The notes: generated by a model from the sequence alone, not told the origin. A stretch of DNA of 64,000 nucleotides from Chryseobacterium sp. OSA05B (GCF_019970065.1 NZ_JAHXYH010000001.1:992001-1056000); one strand, 5' to 3'; positions 43,393-52,130 are shown, counted from the first letter of the stretch. A program made the numbers and translations.

Positions 43393-43884
43393 TTATTTCC
43401 TTTGCAGTTCGACGACTCCGTAATGCAGCCATATCCCGAAAATGCCAGTTTTAGTAAGATAAGTTTCCTCTTTTCCGAATGCAACGGTTGTATTGGGTGG
43501 TGTCTGACAAATAAAAAAATGCCCTCCGTCCATACAATTCATTTTCCCTTCTTTATGCAGAGCTGTCCAGCCGAATTCTTTGTAAGCATCTTCGTCATTT
43601 TCTGCATCAAATAAAAACCGCTTAACCGTGATTTTATCTTTACCGCCGTCTCTTTTTGAGGTCATGGACCAGCGAACCAGATCAGATTTTTCTTTTCCCG
43701 GGACTTCCTTAACATCAGCATCCTTAATTCTGGCAATCACCAAAGTATCTGTCGTAGTGGAAACTCCGTTACTCATTTCATTGACCATATAGGTTCCCGA
43801 CCAGATATCCTTTTCTGTCTTCTTTTGTGCAGACACCAAGCCGGATAATCCGGTCAGCATCAAAACTATAAAGCCTTTTTTCAT
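43393..43884 (-). CDS. Uncharacterised exported protein
   Basis: A protein of 163 residues when started at ATG 43884 (MKKGFIVLML). This gives a clean signal peptide (ending VSAQK); upstream starts at 43893 or 43932 would add a leader and overlap the LuxE-like gene. The mature part contains IWSGTYMVNEMSNG, TDTLVIARIKDADVK, DKITVKRFLFDAEND and GHFFICQTPPN. No family recognised. Confidence 0.65.
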   Translation of the reverse strand: MKKGFIVLMLTGLSGLVSAQKKTEKDIWSGTYMVNEMSNGVSTTTDTLVIARIKDADVKEVPGKEKSDLVRWSMTSKRDGGKDKITVKRFLFDAENDEDAYKEFGWTALHKEGKMNCMDGGHFFICQTPPNTTVAFGKEETYLTKTGIFGIWLHYGVVELQRK

Positions 43885-43910
43885 GAGATCCATAAGACTC
43901 GTTATTTGAA

Positions 43911-44894
43911 TTAAGAAACCAATAAACTGCATCCGCGGATATCGGAGTGATCTATTCTTCCCAGTACCTGAAATGTATCTCCCGGAAGCGTTTTACCTAA
44001 ATCCTGTGTCGCAATAAAGCAGCATGAATGGATATTAGCCAGATCTATAATATTGACCGCCCCTGTTCTGCCTTCCTGTTCATATGAAAACGGATCTTCT
44101 GCATTGCGGACCAGTATTTTCATCCAGCTGGGGCACTTATACTCGTTATTTCCCAATGAATAGGCCTGTGAAAGAAGTTCCGTCATGGAATATTCTGAGT
44201 AGATTCTGTTTGTTTTAAAACCATTCTGCAGAATTTTCAGAAGTTCATCTTTTGTCATTTCTTCTTTTCTGCCTTTCATTCCTCCAGTTTCAATGATGGT
44301 CAGATCTTTAGATCCTTCAATAGAAAAATTAAGAGACTCAATGGAATCCAGGAAATCTAAAAGTGCAAAAGACACACCGAAAAGAATGACTTTTTTATCT
44401 TTCAAACAGTTTAGAAGTTCAAACAGTTCGGAATGATTGTAAAGAAAATATCCGTTTTCAGGTTTTGCAGACTTCTTCATAAGATAATCTACCATATAGA
44501 TCAGGGAAGAATTCTGCTTCTCCAGATAGCTCGGAAGCAAACCCAAGAAAATAAAATTTTCCGGCTTTCCTATAAACTGTTCAAAACTTTTATAAATGCT
44601 TTCTTCATAAAGATTAGGGTCTGCAATAAAATGTTTTGAAAGATTCATCTGTGTAGTCCCCGAACTCTGAAAAAACAGATCTGTGGAGGCATTCCTGTCC
44701 AGAATCTGGTGGTTTTTGAACATTTCTATCGGCAGAAAGGGAATCTTCACCAGACTATTGACCTCATCCGGGTTTATGTTCAGATAATCCACGAACTTTC
44801 TATATATCTCAACATTTTCATACTGGTAATGAAAAGCTGCCAATGAGGCATTCAGAAAATCCTGTTCTGTCTGTATGCTGAATATATTTTCCAA
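43911..44894 (-). CDS. LuxE/PaaK-like acyl-protein synthetase family protein
   Basis: A 327-residue member of the adenylate-forming LuxE-like family. Seen: PFLPIEMFKNHQI, FFQSSGTTQMNLSKH (AMP-binding SSGTT motif), FLGLLPSYLEKQNSSLIYMVDY, IIETGGMKGRKEEM and SEYSMTELLSQAYS. LuxE activates fatty acids for the bacterial luciferase reductase, but no LuxC or LuxD is nearby, so another acyl-activation role is likely. It starts at TTG; the upstream frame stops two codons earlier. First gene of a three-gene operon. Confidence 0.8.
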   Translation of the reverse strand: MENIFSIQTEQDFLNASLAAFHYQYENVEIYRKFVDYLNINPDEVNSLVKIPFLPIEMFKNHQILDRNASTDLFFQSSGTTQMNLSKHFIADPNLYEESIYKSFEQFIGKPENFIFLGLLPSYLEKQNSSLIYMVDYLMKKSAKPENGYFLYNHSELFELLNCLKDKKVILFGVSFALLDFLDSIESLNFSIEGSKDLTIIETGGMKGRKEEMTKDELLKILQNGFKTNRIYSEYSMTELLSQAYSLGNNEYKCPSWMKILVRNAEDPFSYEQEGRTGAVNIIDLANIHSCCFIATQDLGKTLPGDTFQVLGRIDHSDIRGCSLLVS

Positions 44895-44931
44895 TTTTCA
44901 AGACTATTTTTAAACTTATTATCAACTCATA

Positions 44932-45084
44932 ATGAATGAATTAGATAAAAAAGCATATTTTTTTAATATTTTTTTAATCGAAGCGTTACACTTTGGTAAA
45001 CTTCTTGCAAGGATTTACTCGGAATATGGATTAAAAACAAGAGTGGGCTTCGGTTCATTCGAAAATTACCTCTCTCAGGGGTAA
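44932..45084 (+). CDS. Possible small ORF (50 residues)
   Basis: A plus-strand frame, MNELDKKAYFFNIFLIEALH..., ends NYLSQG at a hairpin with nine Ts at 45085-45093. It lies in a gap of minus-strand genes and overlaps the lpxH stop region. No family; it could be chance. Confidence 0.25.
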   Translation: MNELDKKAYFFNIFLIEALHFGKLLARIYSEYGLKTRVGFGSFENYLSQG

Positions 45085-45093
45085 TTTTTTTTT
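45064..45093 (+). terminator. Hairpin with plus-strand T9 tract
   Basis: The stem ATTACC/GGTAAT (45065-45070 and 45079-45084) is followed by nine Ts. The minus-strand side is also T-rich, so it may serve lpxH as well. Confidence 0.55.
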
Positions 45094-45866
45094 GTGCCTT
45101 CTTTAAAGGTCATCAGCTCAAAATCGCTTTCAAAAACTCCGTAAGTAAAATAAGAGATCCAGTCGCCCAGATTGATGTACTTTGCTTTCTGCTCAAGATC
45201 CAGCACCATTGGAAGGTGACGGTGGCCATAGATAAAGTAGTCAATCTTCTGGCTTTTCAGTTTTTCTTTTGAATAGATGATCAGGAATTCTTTATCTTCT
45301 CCTAAAAATGCCTTATCCTCGTCCCCGGAGATCATTTTATTTTTCTGCGAAAGATATAAAGCAATCTTCATGGCAATATCCGGATGTAGCCATTTGAAAA
45401 ACCATTGTGCCACAGGATTTGTGAACAGTTTTTTCATTCTTTTGTAGCCTTTATCACCAGGTCCGAGACCATCCCCATGAGCCAACAGAAATTGCTTTCC
45501 GCCCATCTCAAAATACTGCTTCTGATAAAAAACGGTACATCCGATCTCTTCCTCAAGATAGTCCTTCATCCACAGATCATGATTTCCCACAAAGAAATAA
45601 ATATGAATTCCTCTGTCTTTCAGTTCTGCTATTTTTCCGAGAACACGTACATATCCCTTTGGAATCACATGTTTCCATTCGTGCCAGAAGTCAAAAAGGT
45701 CACCCATTAAAAACAACACCTGAGCATCTTCTTTGATCTCGTCCATCCAGCGGATAAATTTCTCTTCGCGCACTTTACTCTCCTTAAGCGTAGGAGCACC
45801 AAAATGCTGATCTGAAGCGAAATACACTTTTTTTCCAGGTTCTAAATTAATGATCGTTTTTAACAC
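45075..45866 (-). CDS. lpxH: UDP-2,3-diacylglucosamine diphosphatase
   Basis: A 263-residue calcineurin-fold metalloenzyme of lipid A synthesis. It hydrolyses UDP-2,3-diacylglucosamine to lipid X. Metal motifs are visible: FASDQHFGAP (Asp19, His21), FLMGDLFDFWHEW, VGNHDLW, LAHGDGLGPGDKGYK and YGHRHLP. The start is GTG; no upstream ATG fits. It follows queD after about 30 bp and is likely in the same operon. Confidence 0.9.
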   Translation of the reverse strand: MLKTIINLEPGKKVYFASDQHFGAPTLKESKVREEKFIRWMDEIKEDAQVLFLMGDLFDFWHEWKHVIPKGYVRVLGKIAELKDRGIHIYFFVGNHDLWMKDYLEEEIGCTVFYQKQYFEMGGKQFLLAHGDGLGPGDKGYKRMKKLFTNPVAQWFFKWLHPDIAMKIALYLSQKNKMISGDEDKAFLGEDKEFLIIYSKEKLKSQKIDYFIYGHRHLPMVLDLEQKAKYINLGDWISYFTYGVFESDFELMTFKEGTKKNYP

Positions 45867-45895
45867 CGGTCTGAATTTTTATGGATAAATTACTG

Positions 45896-46342
45896 TTACT
45901 TATTATCTTCTGCGAACCATTCTCCATAAGAGTTTTCCGTTTCGTGAAGTTTAAGGTAGGCCAGAGAAACCTCAGCCGGAAGTTTTGATTTTATTTTGGC
46001 AGCAATGGCGTACAGCATATTCTCGCAGGTAGGCTGAAAGCTGCAGTAAATTACTTTATGTCCTTTATTCTCAAGATCTTCGCCCAGTTCTTTATGGGGC
46101 GACAATGCATTCACAAGAACCGCATGATCCCAAAGATCCACGATCTCAGATTTCACGATACTTTTAATATCTCCAAAATCCACTACCATCCCGTTTTTGG
46201 AATTCTCCAAATCATTAATCACTTTTCCTTTTACCGTTACAAACAGTTTGTAGGAATGTCCGTGCATATTTTTACATTTCCCATCGTAGTTGTACAGCAC
46301 ATGGGCTGTCTCGAATGTGAAAATTTTTGTAATACGTATCAT
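45896..46342 (-). CDS. queD: 6-carboxy-5,6,7,8-tetrahydropterin synthase
   Basis: A 148-residue queuosine-pathway enzyme of the 6-pyruvoyl-tetrahydropterin synthase fold. Zinc ligands FETAHVLYNYDGKCKNMHGHSYKL and the catalytic Cys in GKCKNMHGH are present, as are VVDFGDIKSIV, DHAVLV and PTCENMLYAIA. The ATG at 46342 gives the normal start; a TTG two codons upstream is unlikely. Co-directional with lpxH. Confidence 0.9.
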   Translation of the reverse strand: MIRITKIFTFETAHVLYNYDGKCKNMHGHSYKLFVTVKGKVINDLENSKNGMVVDFGDIKSIVKSEIVDLWDHAVLVNALSPHKELGEDLENKGHKVIYCSFQPTCENMLYAIAAKIKSKLPAEVSLAYLKLHETENSYGEWFAEDNK

Positions 46343-47007
46343 ACTCAATGTATTATTTTTAAATAACTGATTTCCATGAAATTAGATTTGAACCCAATAA
46401 ACGAAAAGTTCAAAATCGTGGTCAACTCTTATAAAAATCATAAAATAATGTTCAAATTTAAAATAAAAAAGAGCAGGAAAAAAACCTACTCCTAATTTTG
46501 TTTTGCAAGTTGCTGATATTATTCATTTTATTCTTTGAATTAATCCTATTCTCTGAAGATTATATCCGAAGAATTTTCATTTTTAAATTGATCTGTTTTA
46601 ATAAATCAAAATTATTTTCCGATCAAGTCTAAAAAATTCAGATTTACCGACATCTGTAAAAAATTGACATTCGTAGGAGATTCATTGACAAAAGTATTCG
46701 CACAGTTTAAATTTTACAGATTTTTCTTTCAGTTACTTTTTACGCTATTAAAAAATAATAAATCAAAATATTGTGATATAATATTTTAAATGATATATTT
46801 GCTTTTTATTACTCCATGAGTATTAAAGTTATAATGATCCGGATTGTACCCCTTATTTCAAAGCATAAATAGAAACTATAGATTATTAAAGCAGATTGTG
46901 TTATACTTTAATTTGCAGATGTACGAGAGGTGAAAAAGTAGAATGTAAACACGAACTATAGTACTGCCCACCTAAACGACATACTCATTTTAAAAATAAA
47001 GTAAAAT
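46343..47007. other. Long intergenic region upstream of the phosphatase gene
   Basis: About 665 bp of AT-rich sequence with only very short frames. A terminator-like hairpin lies at 46463-46491 on the minus strand although no annotated gene precedes it there, so a small RNA is possible. No -7 box is clear close to the ATG at 47008. Confidence 0.5.
46463..46491 (-). terminator. Orphan terminator hairpin
   Basis: The stem GAGTAGG/CCTGCTC on the minus strand (46471-46477 and 46485-46491, one G-T pair) is followed by six Ts. No minus-strand gene ends here. Confidence 0.55.
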
Positions 47008-47622
47008 ATGAAAAAAGCAATTTTTATCATTCTGGCATTGAGCACTGTAGCTTGTAATTCTGAAAATTATGAGGATTCAATACCGGTATCATCTTACACA
47101 TCCAAAAATTCCGATCTGGCTACTGCTTCTAAAACAAGGCCCCAAAAATGGGCTAAAAAAGTCTCAGGAACACCTTTTGATAATCTGTACAAAGTCAATG
47201 ATGACGTCTATAGAAGTGAACAGCCCGATACTGATGGTTATAACTATTTTCAGCAAAATAATGTGGCTTCTATTCTCAATCTGAGATCAGGCCACACAGA
47301 TAACGTCGGAGGAACCAATTACAGAGGTAATTTGTACACAGTTCCAATGACTGCCTCGTCAGTTTCCGATGTGGAAATTATCCAGGCTTTACGAATTATA
47401 AGAACAGCTCCAAAACCCATAGATATACATTGCCATCATGGAAGCGACAGAACCGGTGTAACTATGGCCATGTACCGTATTGTTTTTCAAAACTGGAGCA
47501 AACATGACGCTACTGAAGAAATGACTGATGGAGGTTACAATTTTCATCCACAGTATACCAATTTGGTTAATTATATCAAGAATGTGGATGTAAACTATAT
47601 CAAGACACAAGTATTTAACTAA
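47008..47622 (+). CDS. Dual-specificity/tyrosine phosphatase-like lipoprotein
   Basis: A 204-residue protein with a lipoprotein signal (STVAC, Cys16), then a phosphatase domain: LYKVNDDVYRSEQPD (the entry typical of DSP-like proteins), SILNLRS, and the P-loop HCHHGSDRTGV with the catalytic Cys142 and Arg148 in a C-x5-R arrangement. The general acid Asp is probably in DVNYI-type loops but not certain. Export to the envelope is unusual for this fold; possible substrates are phospholipids, inositol phosphates or sugars rather than proteins. Confidence 0.8.
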   Translation: MKKAIFIILALSTVACNSENYEDSIPVSSYTSKNSDLATASKTRPQKWAKKVSGTPFDNLYKVNDDVYRSEQPDTDGYNYFQQNNVASILNLRSGHTDNVGGTNYRGNLYTVPMTASSVSDVEIIQALRIIRTAPKPIDIHCHHGSDRTGVTMAMYRIVFQNWSKHDATEEMTDGGYNFHPQYTNLVNYIKNVDVNYIKTQVFN

Positions 47623-47657
47623 CCTTTTATTTAAAATTTTACACCTTTTTACAAAAG

Positions 47658-47684
47658 AAAAACACCTGGTAATCAGGTGTTTTT
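47658..47684. terminator. Bidirectional terminator
   Basis: An 11-bp perfect stem, AAAAACACCTG/CAGGTGTTTTT (47658-47668 and 47674-47684), between convergent genes. Confidence 0.88.
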
Positions 47685-47717
47685 ATTATAGAAGTGAATC
47701 CGGAGCTATAAACTGAG

Positions 47718-48107
47718 TTATTCTGTAAGTTTTTCCAGCCAGTCACTTTCCAGTCTTTTCATCTTTTGAGTTTTAAGATCGACTAAAACCCAAAGCGTAC
47801 TTGAATCTACAACAAGCTTATCATTACAATAAAATTCAACTTTTCTAGGTTGTTTCACGCCTTCCGGAGCCTTTGGATAGGTTTTCACCGTTATTACATC
47901 ATGGAGATAAACCTGTTTTTTGTACTGAATATGATGATCAACGAGTATCCATGCCCATTCTGCATATTCTGTTTTATGTTTTAAAGAATCCCAGTGTTCA
48001 CCGGCAATTTCTTCTACCCAATGAACGTACTGTACATTATTGACATGATGATTCTGGTCTATATGCTCTTCAGTTACCTGAATCTGTTTCTGATAAATTA
48101 AATCCAT
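47718..48107 (-). CDS. Acyl-CoA thioesterase (hotdog/4HBT family)
   Basis: A 129-residue hotdog-fold thioesterase. The motif HIDQNHHVNNVQYVHWVEE carries the catalytic acidic residue (Asp of DQNHHVN) and the conserved Asn/His positions of the 4-hydroxybenzoyl-CoA thioesterase/YbgC group. The frame can be extended to a TTG at 48134, but that lies inside a TATATTTG promoter box at 48132-48139, so I use ATG 48107 (MDLIYQKQIQV). Confidence 0.85.
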   Translation of the reverse strand: MDLIYQKQIQVTEEHIDQNHHVNNVQYVHWVEEIAGEHWDSLKHKTEYAEWAWILVDHHIQYKKQVYLHDVITVKTYPKAPEGVKQPRKVEFYCNDKLVVDSSTLWVLVDLKTQKMKRLESDWLEKLTE

Positions 48108-48131
48108 TGTTTTTTCGGCTTCATGAATAGT

Positions 48132-48139
48132 CAAATATA
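48132..48139 (-). promoter_or_regulatory. -7 box of the thioesterase gene
   Basis: TATATTTG on the minus strand, 24 nt before ATG 48107. It excludes the upstream TTG. Confidence 0.5.
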
Positions 48140-48217
48140 TGAACTTTTGATCCCGACTACAGTGACAAATTCATTAAAAGTGAATTAAATTTCTAGTGTT
48201 TTTCAAGAAATTATCCT

Positions 48218-48263
48218 ACAAAAAAGAGATGAAGCAGGCCGGCCCATCGGCGCATACTTCATC
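48218..48263 (-). terminator. Terminator-like hairpin
   Basis: The outer stem GATGAAG/CTTCATC (48228-48234 and 48257-48263), with an inner CCG/CGG stem, is followed on the minus strand by six Ts (48220-48225). Confidence 0.5.
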
Positions 48264-48431
48264 ATCATCATTTGTGTTTTTAGAATCTACTTTTTCCCTC
48301 TTACGACGATCATCTTTTATGACATTTAATTTTCAATAGGCTACAGCGGAAAACCATTTTTTTCATCTTTACTTTGTGTTTGAGATATTCCATACTGCTG
48401 CTTTATTCAGCGATGATCTAAAATCATGGGC

Positions 48432-48457
48432 ATTGGCAAGGGCGCCAATTTTTTTTA
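48432..48457 (+). terminator. Terminator-like hairpin
   Basis: ATTGGC/GCCAAT (48432-48437 and 48444-48449) followed by a run of Ts to 48456. A second hairpin, ATCCGGA/TCCGGAT, follows at 48459-48480. Confidence 0.5.
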
Positions 48458-48492
48458 TATCCGGATTATATAGTCCGGATGTGTATTTTTTT

Positions 48493-48645
48493 CTAAAGAA
48501 ATCCTGTACAATAGGAAATCAATAATATAATTACTGCACTAAGGATCAAACCGAAAATAAAACTTGGGGCAGAAAAGAGAATATTTTTTGTTTTCATAAA
48601 AGTGTTTTTCAAACCGTGAAACCATACATTAAAATTCAGTGTCAT
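48493..48645 (-). CDS. Possible small membrane protein (50 residues)
   Basis: MTLNFNVWFHGLKNTF then a hydrophobic helix FIFGLILSAVIILLISY. A TAGTTTTG box at 48657-48664 lies 11 nt before the ATG, and a second ATG at 48597 would leave a 34-residue peptide. No family known. Confidence 0.38.
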   Translation of the reverse strand: MTLNFNVWFHGLKNTFMKTKNILFSAPSFIFGLILSAVIILLISYCTGFL

Positions 48646-48965
48646 TTCCTTTTGTTCAAAACTAGGATAAATGATAAAAAAAATAAAACGATTATAGGAG
48701 CTGTTAACAACGATAATATATAAAATACTGAATATCAACAAATAACATACACAATGTTAACGCATTTCTTTTCAAAAGATAACACTTTATTAACAAAAAA
48801 AGGCTGTAACAGTCTCGTGAAGCACGTAAAAAATTAAGCAAAATACTACTATATTGTGAAAAATTTGAAAAAGAAGACCAGTGATGGATCTTAATAATTA
48901 AAATGCATTGTCATTATCTTGATATTTTTTTCATAATTTCAATTGACTATTAACTTCTTTTTCGT

Positions 48966-48998
48966 TCAAAAAAAACCTTCCCAATCATGAGAAGGTTT
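48966..48998 (-). terminator. Terminator of aceA
   Basis: AAACCTTC/GAAGGTTT (48973-48980 and 48991-48998) with a T-run on the minus strand. Confidence 0.8.
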
Positions 48999-49026
48999 GC
49001 TATTTATAAAAATTAATGGAAAATAA

Positions 49027-50307
49027 TCAATGGAACTGTGCCGTTTCTGTAGAATCCTTCATCGCTACCGTTGCAGAAGAACCATTAGTCACAACATTCT
49101 GGATCTCATCAAAATATCCTGTTCCTACAAATGACTGGTGTTTCACGGCTCTGAACCCTTTCTGCTGAAGGGCAAATTCACGTTCCTGAAGTTCGGAATA
49201 TCCCGCCATTCCTCTTTCTTTATAAGCTAAAGCAAGTTCAAACATGGCAGTATTCAGTGCATGGAAACCAGCTAGTGTAATAAACTGGAATTTATAGCCC
49301 ATCTTTGCAAGCTCTTCACGGAAATTAGCCATTTCTTCGACACTTAACCTCGCAGCCCAATTGAATGATGGTGAACAGTTGTAAGCCAACATCTTTCCCG
49401 GAAACTGAGCATGAATTCCTTCTGCAAATTTTCTGGCCTGCTCCAGATCAGGATTAGAGGTTTCCATCCAGATCAGATCTGCATACGGCGCGTAAGAAAG
49501 TCCCCGGTCTATTCCCTGCTCTACTCCATTATTTACGACATAAAAGCCTTCGGAAGTTCTTGCCCCGGTTACAAATTTCCGGTCTCTTTCATCGATGTCA
49601 GAAGTCAGAAGGTCTGCCGCATCAGCATCTGTTCGGGCAATAATGATACTTGGCACACCCAATACATCTGAAGCCAAACGGGCCGCAACCAATTTATTAA
49701 TGGCTTCCTGAGTAGGAACCAAAACTTTCCCGCCCAGATGTCCGCATTTTTTTGCTGAAGAAAGCTGATCTTCAAAATGAACTGCCGCAGCTCCTGCCTC
49801 AATCATCTGCTTCATCAGCTCAAAAGCATTCAGATTTCCACCGAATCCGGCTTCCGCATCTGCAATGATAGGAACCAAATATTCTTTATCTCCGTTTCCA
49901 CTTACCGACTGGATCTGATCTGCTCTCAATAAAGCATTATTAATCTTTTTCACCACAGAAGGCACTGAATTCGCAGGGTATAATGATTGATCAGGATACA
50001 TTTCACCCGAAAGATTAGCATCCGCAGCCACCTGCCACCCTGAAAGATAGATAGCCTCCAGTCCTGCATCAACTTCCTGAACCGCCTGATTTCCTGTTAA
50101 TGCACCAAGTCCGGCTACATAATCCTGGCTATTCAGTTTCTCCCAGAATTTTTTAGACATTTCTGTCGCAATGGTATAATCAATTTTGTAGGAGCCTCGA
50201 AGTTTTAATACTTCTTCAGCAGTATACGTTCTTTTTATTCCTGTCCAGCGGGGATTGTTCAGCCAATCCTGTTCTATAGCATGGATCTGTTCTTGTCTTG
50301 TTTTCAT
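49027..50307 (-). CDS. aceA: Isocitrate lyase
   Basis: A 426-residue enzyme that cleaves isocitrate to succinate and glyoxylate, the first step of the glyoxylate shunt. The signature KKCGHLGGK with the catalytic Cys (residues about 190-198), the earlier [19 protein letters not shown] metal region and the [12 protein letters not shown] block are all present. It is the downstream gene of the aceB-aceA unit. The 120-bp gap to aceB holds a dispersed repeat. Confidence 0.96.
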   Translation of the reverse strand: MKTRQEQIHAIEQDWLNNPRWTGIKRTYTAEEVLKLRGSYKIDYTIATEMSKKFWEKLNSQDYVAGLGALTGNQAVQEVDAGLEAIYLSGWQVAADANLSGEMYPDQSLYPANSVPSVVKKINNALLRADQIQSVSGNGDKEYLVPIIADAEAGFGGNLNAFELMKQMIEAGAAAVHFEDQLSSAKKCGHLGGKVLVPTQEAINKLVAARLASDVLGVPSIIIARTDADAADLLTSDIDERDRKFVTGARTSEGFYVVNNGVEQGIDRGLSYAPYADLIWMETSNPDLEQARKFAEGIHAQFPGKMLAYNCSPSFNWAARLSVEEMANFREELAKMGYKFQFITLAGFHALNTAMFELALAYKERGMAGYSELQEREFALQQKGFRAVKHQSFVGTGYFDEIQNVVTNGSSATVAMKDSTETAQFH

Positions 50308-50339
50308 AATATTTTGGATTTGTTATTTTGTATTAAAGA

Positions 50340-50427
50340 AAGAGAGTCGGAGTGTTTGAGAGTTGAAGAGTTGCTGGTTCGAATCCCGAATCCCGAAACT
50401 TTAAAATCCGCCCACTCTCAAACGCTA
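50340..50427. repeat. Dispersed intergenic repeat, copy E, between aceB and aceA
   Basis: Contains GTTGCTGGTTCGAATCCCGA and TCCCGAAACT in the inverted order of copy A. Its ends form a perfect 10-bp dyad, GTTTGAGAGT (50354-50363) and ACTCTCAAAC (50414-50423), with about 50 nt between them. Confidence 0.65.
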
Positions 50428-52005
50428 TCACTCAATAAAAGGATAGGCTTTCAAAGTAAGGAATTCTTCGAATTTTTCTGAGAATATAAGTTCGTTGAAA
50501 AGCTCTTTGGCCAGATTGAATTTCCCGTTTTTGAAACGTTCTTCGCCTACGTAGTTTTCGATGCGGTCTATTTCTTCAAGTTCCCACTGGAGTATCATTT
50601 CCCGAGTCAGTATCTTGCCGTCATTAAGCTTAGCTTCATTCTGTAACCACTGCCAGAGCTGCGTTCTTGAGATTTCTGCGGTTGCGGCATCTTCCATAAG
50701 ATTGTAAATGGCTGCTGCACCTACTCCCATCAGCCAGCTTTCCAGGTACAAAATACCTACGTTGATATTTTTTCTGACTCCTTTTTCTGTGATTTCACCT
50801 TGTGGAACTTCCAGCAGATCCTTTTCTTTGATATGGTATTCAAATTTTTCATCAATCTGGTTCTGTGCCGGCATATATTGATCAAAAACCTCTTTCGCAA
50901 TGGATACTAGCGCCGGATGTGCCACCCAGGTTCCGTCGTGACCGTTTTTCACTTCACGTTCTTTGTCTTTTCTTACTTTTTCGAAAGCAGCTTGGTTAGC
51001 TTCGTCATCATTTTTGACAGGGATCTGCGCTGCCATTCCTCCTATCGCATGAACGTTTCTTTTATGACAAATCTCGATCACTCTTTTTGAATAGGCACTC
51101 ATAAACGGTGACGCCATGGTCACCTGATCTCTGTCCGGAACCATAAATTCAGGAAGATTTCTGAATTTTTTGATGAATGAGAAAATATAATCCCATCTTC
51201 CGCAATTCAGGCCTGCGCTGTGCTCTTTTAGTTCAAATAAAATTTCATCAATCTGAAATGAAGCGGTAATGGTTTCTATTAAAACAGTTGCTTTGATTGT
51301 TCCTGTGGGAATTCCCAGATAACTTTGGGCAAAAACAAAAACCTCATTCCACCAGCGTGCTTCTTTATAATGTTCTAATTTGGGAAGGTAAAAATAAGGA
51401 CCACTTCCACTTTCCAGCAACTGTTTTGCATTATTAAAAAAGTAAATTCCAAAATCTGTCAGTGAGCCGGATGCTTTTTCTCCATTGATCTCTATATGCT
51501 TTTCCGGAAGATGCAATCCTCTTGGGCGAACCTGGAGAACAGCCGTTTTTTCGTTCAGCTGATAGGATTTTCCATTTTCAGCATTGAAATCTATATTACG
51601 TCTTATGGCATCCGCCAGATTCATCTGCCCCTGAATACAGTTGTCCCAGGTGGGCGAGCTGCTGTCTTCAAAATCAGCCATAAAAGTTGATGCACCGGAA
51701 TTAAGTGCGTTGATGATCATTTTCCGGTCTACAGGACCTGTGATCTCTACCCTTCTATCCAAAAGATCAACAGGAAGCGGAGCACATACCCAATTTCCAT
51801 TTCTCACCTCCTGAGTTTCGGGCAAAAATCCCGGAAGATTTCCCAAATCAAAAAGCTGCTGTGTTTTTTTTCTTTCTTCTAAAAGCGTTAATCTATTTGG
51901 ATTGAAATTCTGATGAAGTGATACCAGAAAATCAGTCAGTTCAGGAGTAAAAACCTCTTTAAACTGCTTTGGGGCTTTTATTTCTAATTGAGTTTTAGTT
52001 TCCAT
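50428..52005 (-). CDS. aceB: Malate synthase A
   Basis: A 525-residue enzyme that condenses glyoxylate with acetyl-CoA to malate. Recognised by RVEITGPVDRKMIINALNSGA, TFMADFEDSSSPTWDNCIQGQ, LQVRPRGLHLPEKH, the catalytic-loop region GRWDYIFSFIKKF and GMAAQIPVKND. Length and motif order fit malate synthase A. Its TATGTTTG promoter box faces the divergent regulator across two GCG-N6-CGC dyads. Confidence 0.96.
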   Translation of the reverse strand: METKTQLEIKAPKQFKEVFTPELTDFLVSLHQNFNPNRLTLLEERKKTQQLFDLGNLPGFLPETQEVRNGNWVCAPLPVDLLDRRVEITGPVDRKMIINALNSGASTFMADFEDSSSPTWDNCIQGQMNLADAIRRNIDFNAENGKSYQLNEKTAVLQVRPRGLHLPEKHIEINGEKASGSLTDFGIYFFNNAKQLLESGSGPYFYLPKLEHYKEARWWNEVFVFAQSYLGIPTGTIKATVLIETITASFQIDEILFELKEHSAGLNCGRWDYIFSFIKKFRNLPEFMVPDRDQVTMASPFMSAYSKRVIEICHKRNVHAIGGMAAQIPVKNDDEANQAAFEKVRKDKEREVKNGHDGTWVAHPALVSIAKEVFDQYMPAQNQIDEKFEYHIKEKDLLEVPQGEITEKGVRKNINVGILYLESWLMGVGAAAIYNLMEDAATAEISRTQLWQWLQNEAKLNDGKILTREMILQWELEEIDRIENYVGEERFKNGKFNLAKELFNELIFSEKFEEFLTLKAYPFIE

Positions 52006-52033
52006 AACCTATTGATTTTGTGATTTGATGTTA

Positions 52034-52041
52034 CAAACATA
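52034..52041 (-). promoter_or_regulatory. -7 box of aceB
   Basis: TATGTTTG on the minus strand, 28 nt before the aceB ATG. Confidence 0.55.
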
Positions 52042-52059
52042 AATAAAAATTTTCACAAC

Positions 52060-52075
52060 TAGCGAACGTTCGCTA
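52060..52075. promoter_or_regulatory. Palindromic operator at the aceB promoter
   Basis: The perfect 16-bp palindrome TAGCGAACGTTCGCTA lies about 19-34 bp beyond the aceB -7 box, covering its -33 region. Core GCG-N6-CGC. Confidence 0.7.
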
Positions 52076-52094
52076 ATTATTTTTAAAATTTATT

Positions 52095-52110
52095 ATGCGG
52101 ATAATCGCAT
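52095..52110. promoter_or_regulatory. Second operator at the regulator promoter
   Basis: ATGCG-GATAAT-CGCAT has the same GCG-N6-CGC core as the palindrome at 52060-52075 and lies 9-24 bp upstream of the regulator's TATATTTG box. Centre-to-centre distance is 35 bp. Confidence 0.65.
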
Positions 52111-52119
52111 CCAATTATT

Positions 52120-52127
52120 TATATTTG
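52120..52127 (+). promoter_or_regulatory. -7 box of the glyoxylate regulator (possible leaderless start)
   Basis: TATATTTG ends 3 nt before ATG 52131. It rules out translation from the ATG at 52095. Confidence 0.5.
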
Positions 52128-52130
52128 ACT

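Larger units (their letters stand above)
48135..49026. other. Large intergenic region with several hairpins and a small ORF
   Basis: Of about 890 bp, the region has a minus-strand terminator at 48218-48263, two plus-strand-type hairpins (48432-48457 and 48459-48492), a small membrane ORF at 48493-48645 and the aceA terminator at 48966-48998. A minus-strand frame without a start codon encodes SKNTNDDDEVCADGPACF near 48225-48300. The rest (48700-48960) shows nothing. Confidence 0.5.

Noticed and set aside
48239..48342. Plus-strand 36-codon frame opening MKQAGPSAHTSSSS
   Set aside because: It is the complement of the acidic minus-strand frame and has low complexity.
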